From: Rotaria sp. Silwood1
Lineage: Eukaryota; Rotifera; Eurotatoria; Philodinida; Philodinidae
Length of the DNA stretch: 64,000 bases
Assembly (NCBI GenBank): GCA_905250075.1
Contig: CAJNOP010000045.1
Span: 1,342,744-1,406,743 of the forward strand
Reading direction: 5' to 3'
Below the pieces are notes generated by a model. That model was not told where the DNA came from, made no database searches, and was given only the letters and a program-made list of their open reading frames with translations. Shown in pieces: positions 61,701-64,000 of this stretch. The stretch's first letter is position 1. Every line of letters begins with the position of its first letter. A program made the position numbers and the translations under genes.

Positions 61701-64000
61701 TGCAAATGTTGCACGTTTTGTCCAACCTTCTTGTCCATTCGGTGGTAATATCTAATTAAAACAAAAAGAATAAGCACATTTATATTTCTCCGAAAATTTT
61801 AAAACCAGTTTTTCTTTACTTCAGCAATAGTACATGCAATAGCACGAGCTGGTATTCGAACAAAATCAGGTAAAATTTCATGCAATAAATCAATTGGTAA
61901 TTCTTCCATATTACCATAATCAATATAGAATACTTCACATGTTTGATCTATACATTTATATACAATTTATCAAAAACAAAAAAAGACACTACTTTTTGAA
62001 AACGAACCTGAAATATATCGTATAATACGAGCTCGATACCATCGAGCATCTTCTGTATACATAGCAACACAATAATCACCTGGTAATGGACGATAATGAG
62101 TATTTTTATCAAGATTTGAATAGTATTCACTAATAATTATAAACAATAATAGAAAAGTAACGAGAAAAAAAATAAAATTCAAAGACATACTGTAAACTTT
62201 TTGATAAATGATCAAATTCATCTTTTTTTTCGTCGATAAGTTGTAAAAAGAAATAAGAAGCATTTGATGCAACCGAAACAATACCTTCAAGAGTCGTACC
62301 AGGTTCAAATTGTTTTAATTCAATTTTACCTTTTTTTTTTTATCAAATTAATTAAAAATGAATATAAAGATCAATTCAGAAAAACAAAAATTACATTTAG
62401 ATATTGATGATGGTGAAATTTTGTTTGGAGATGGTTCGTTTTGATTTTTACTATTAGATGAAACTATTGGTTGTTTGACAATTACTGGTGATTTTGGCTT
62501 TTGTGGTAGATATTGATGAGATGGTGATATCGTTTTTGATTCTTGAACAATTGAATTTTGAATTTGATTTGGTGGTATCATCATACCAAGACGATTACTA
62601 AAAGATTTATTTGAAGAACGTGATGGTACATTTGTAATTGGTATTAATGTTTGTGTTTGCGTTTGATAATTAATTATTGTTTGTGGAGGCACTGGTAGTG
62701 ATTCAACAGGTTTATTGATAGAAAGTAATGATGATGATAATAATGGTTGTTGTGTATTCATCAAATGATTAAGAGCAGGAATAAGTTCATCGACAATATT
62801 TGATGAAGGTTTACGAGAATCAGATATTGATGATGCTTGTGATATCTGACGACTTAATGAAACATTGACTGGTAATGAAGATTGTTGTAGATTTGTAGAT
62901 GATTTACTTATTGACTGACACTCATCATCAATATAATCTTCCTACGAAAATACATTGAATAGTCATAATACAGAAAAAATTAGAATTAATCTTACTGGAT
63001 GAAGATAACGATCAAGTAATTGAATATTTTCCGTTGTTTCTAATAAATAAAAACAATTATTTCTATTCAATTTTTTGAAGACTTTTTTGTTTTTATAGAT
63101 TACAATATGTTCAATTGAAAAATTTAATAAATACTCAAAGAATGTTGTTATCAAATAGGTAACTTCGATATGTGGTCTTTGATCATAATAATAACCAAAT
63201 CAAACTAGCATTTCACTAAATTTCCAAAGCAGAATTATAACCGGTTGAGAAATCTCGAACTGGTACGATCTGATCGTCTCAAAAAATCTTTTTAGGTCAG
63301 CGAAAACCGACAAAAGCGAGCCGACTTGTTGGATCATTATTAATCAGTTAATGGAAATGCCTTCAAAAAACACTTTATCTATATCATAATTGCTTGGACA
63401 GAATGAATTGAAAATTTTCACAAACATCTCTGCTATACTTTCTGTTTGTATACATTGATTAGTAGCTAAATCATTGTGAAACAACATTCTAAATCGTATT
63501 ATTTAGTAATGTCAATTAAGTCGAAACTAATAAAATGGCTGACATATTATTTCGATCAAAGTTTTTATAACCTTTTTGTTGAATTCTTTTTTTTTGCTTA
63601 TGGCTTCACACGTGAGAGATAATGTCACACATTTTACATTACAATACTTTATTTAAAAAATTTTTACTAATAAAATTAAGCACAAAATTCTATAATTAAT
63701 CCAATTCTCACCTTTCAAATTCGATAAACATTTTTTAATCAATTGTTTAATATCAATTGTTGTTGCTGAAGTACAGCTAACATGATCACTTTCATCATGT
63801 TGACATTGTGATGATGTTGACCATGTTTTTTCACCATTAACAACTCCATTTGCTGGTTTTGACTAATTTTTTTTGAAAAAAAGAAAACATCAATTCATAA
63901 AAAAAAAAGGATTAATTGCTTCTTTTTTTTTATTTACTGAATTTTTCAAACTGGCTGGTACAAGACGAAGTCGTATAACTGGATTTTTAATGTTCTTTGC
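58773..64000 (-). CDS. Multi-Tudor domain protein (TDRD-like), 5' end outside window
   Basis: Tudor proteins of this type bind methylated arginines on Piwi proteins and organise germline RNA silencing. The gene ends at 58773 (CDNIEQKTE) and continues past the right edge; the last visible exon reads IKNPVIRLRLVPASLKNS. At least two extended Tudor domains are seen. One, from 62330 to about 61600, reads LKQFEPGTTLEGIVSVASNA, GDYCVAMYTEDARWYRARII, CEVFYIDYGNMEELPID and ARAIACTIAE. The second, from about 59760 to 58960, reads EGELVAVRFRSQWHRGRFIE, HVFFVDYGYTRSVPIQMIRP and NNRFVV. Both keep the W.RA/GR and DYG motifs. Between and before them are Ser/Pro/Gln-rich, presumably disordered linkers (62350-62940 and 59800-60210, the latter acidic). 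Around 15 exons are visible. Which TDRD subfamily it is cannot be decided without the N-terminus. Confidence 0.85.

Overview
This is animal nuclear DNA from an AT-rich, compact genome. Genes have many short introns of about 50-70 bp, and there is one assembly gap of 313 N. The gene set (plexin, ephrin, YY1, LUC7L, LSM4, UBXN6, REEP, glycerate kinase, Tudor protein) is metazoan. The mix of decayed NACHT-ATPase genes, a prokaryote-style metallo-beta-lactamase protein, a 2H phosphoesterase and many small DNA transposon remnants makes a bdelloid rotifer the best guess. That assignment rests on recognised families, not on a database match.

Layout. Positions 1-8.7 kb are a repeat-rich block. A prolyl-4-hydroxylase-like relic sits at the left edge. 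A composite region (196-4841) bounded by ~130 bp inverted repeats follows, filled with GTACTCC-type low-complexity repeats. Two nonautonomous hAT-like elements with perfect 8-bp target duplications lie inside it. A broken NACHT (NLR-type) gene comes next, ending at a mariner-like element with long inverted repeats. From 8.7 to 20.6 kb genes are sparse: a MYND-finger protein (minus), a two-exon relic of a NALCN-type channel, and a repeat-rich protein with a ComEC-like metallo-beta-lactamase domain (plus). From 20.7 to 34.9 kb lie a complete plexin gene (minus) and a divergently transcribed single-exon ephrin gene (plus), both cell-guidance molecules, plus a small membrane protein convergent with ephrin. 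From 35.3 to 49 kb is a run of minus-strand housekeeping genes: GLYCTK, UBXN6, YY1, a small membrane protein and LUC7L. The largest GLYCTK intron holds a foldback repeat and a plus-strand gene resembling a neuropeptide precursor. From 51 to 64 kb are REEP5/6-like (minus), a CREC/reticulocalbin EF-hand protein (plus), a 2H phosphoesterase (minus), LSM4 (plus) and a multi-Tudor protein (minus) that runs off the right edge.

Functional themes are RNA splicing and decay (LUC7L, LSM4), the ER and secretory system (REEP, reticulocalbin, UBXN6-p97), transcription (YY1), germline RNA silencing (Tudor) and axon-guidance-type signalling (plexin, ephrin). Observations most worth following are the metallo-beta-lactamase protein with about 17 degenerate 16-residue repeats, the nested neuropeptide-like gene ending in a sulfakinin-like amidation site, and the CAAGGGG-ended GTACTCC element family. 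Exon limits come from reading frames and GT/AG signals by eye and may be off by a few bases.
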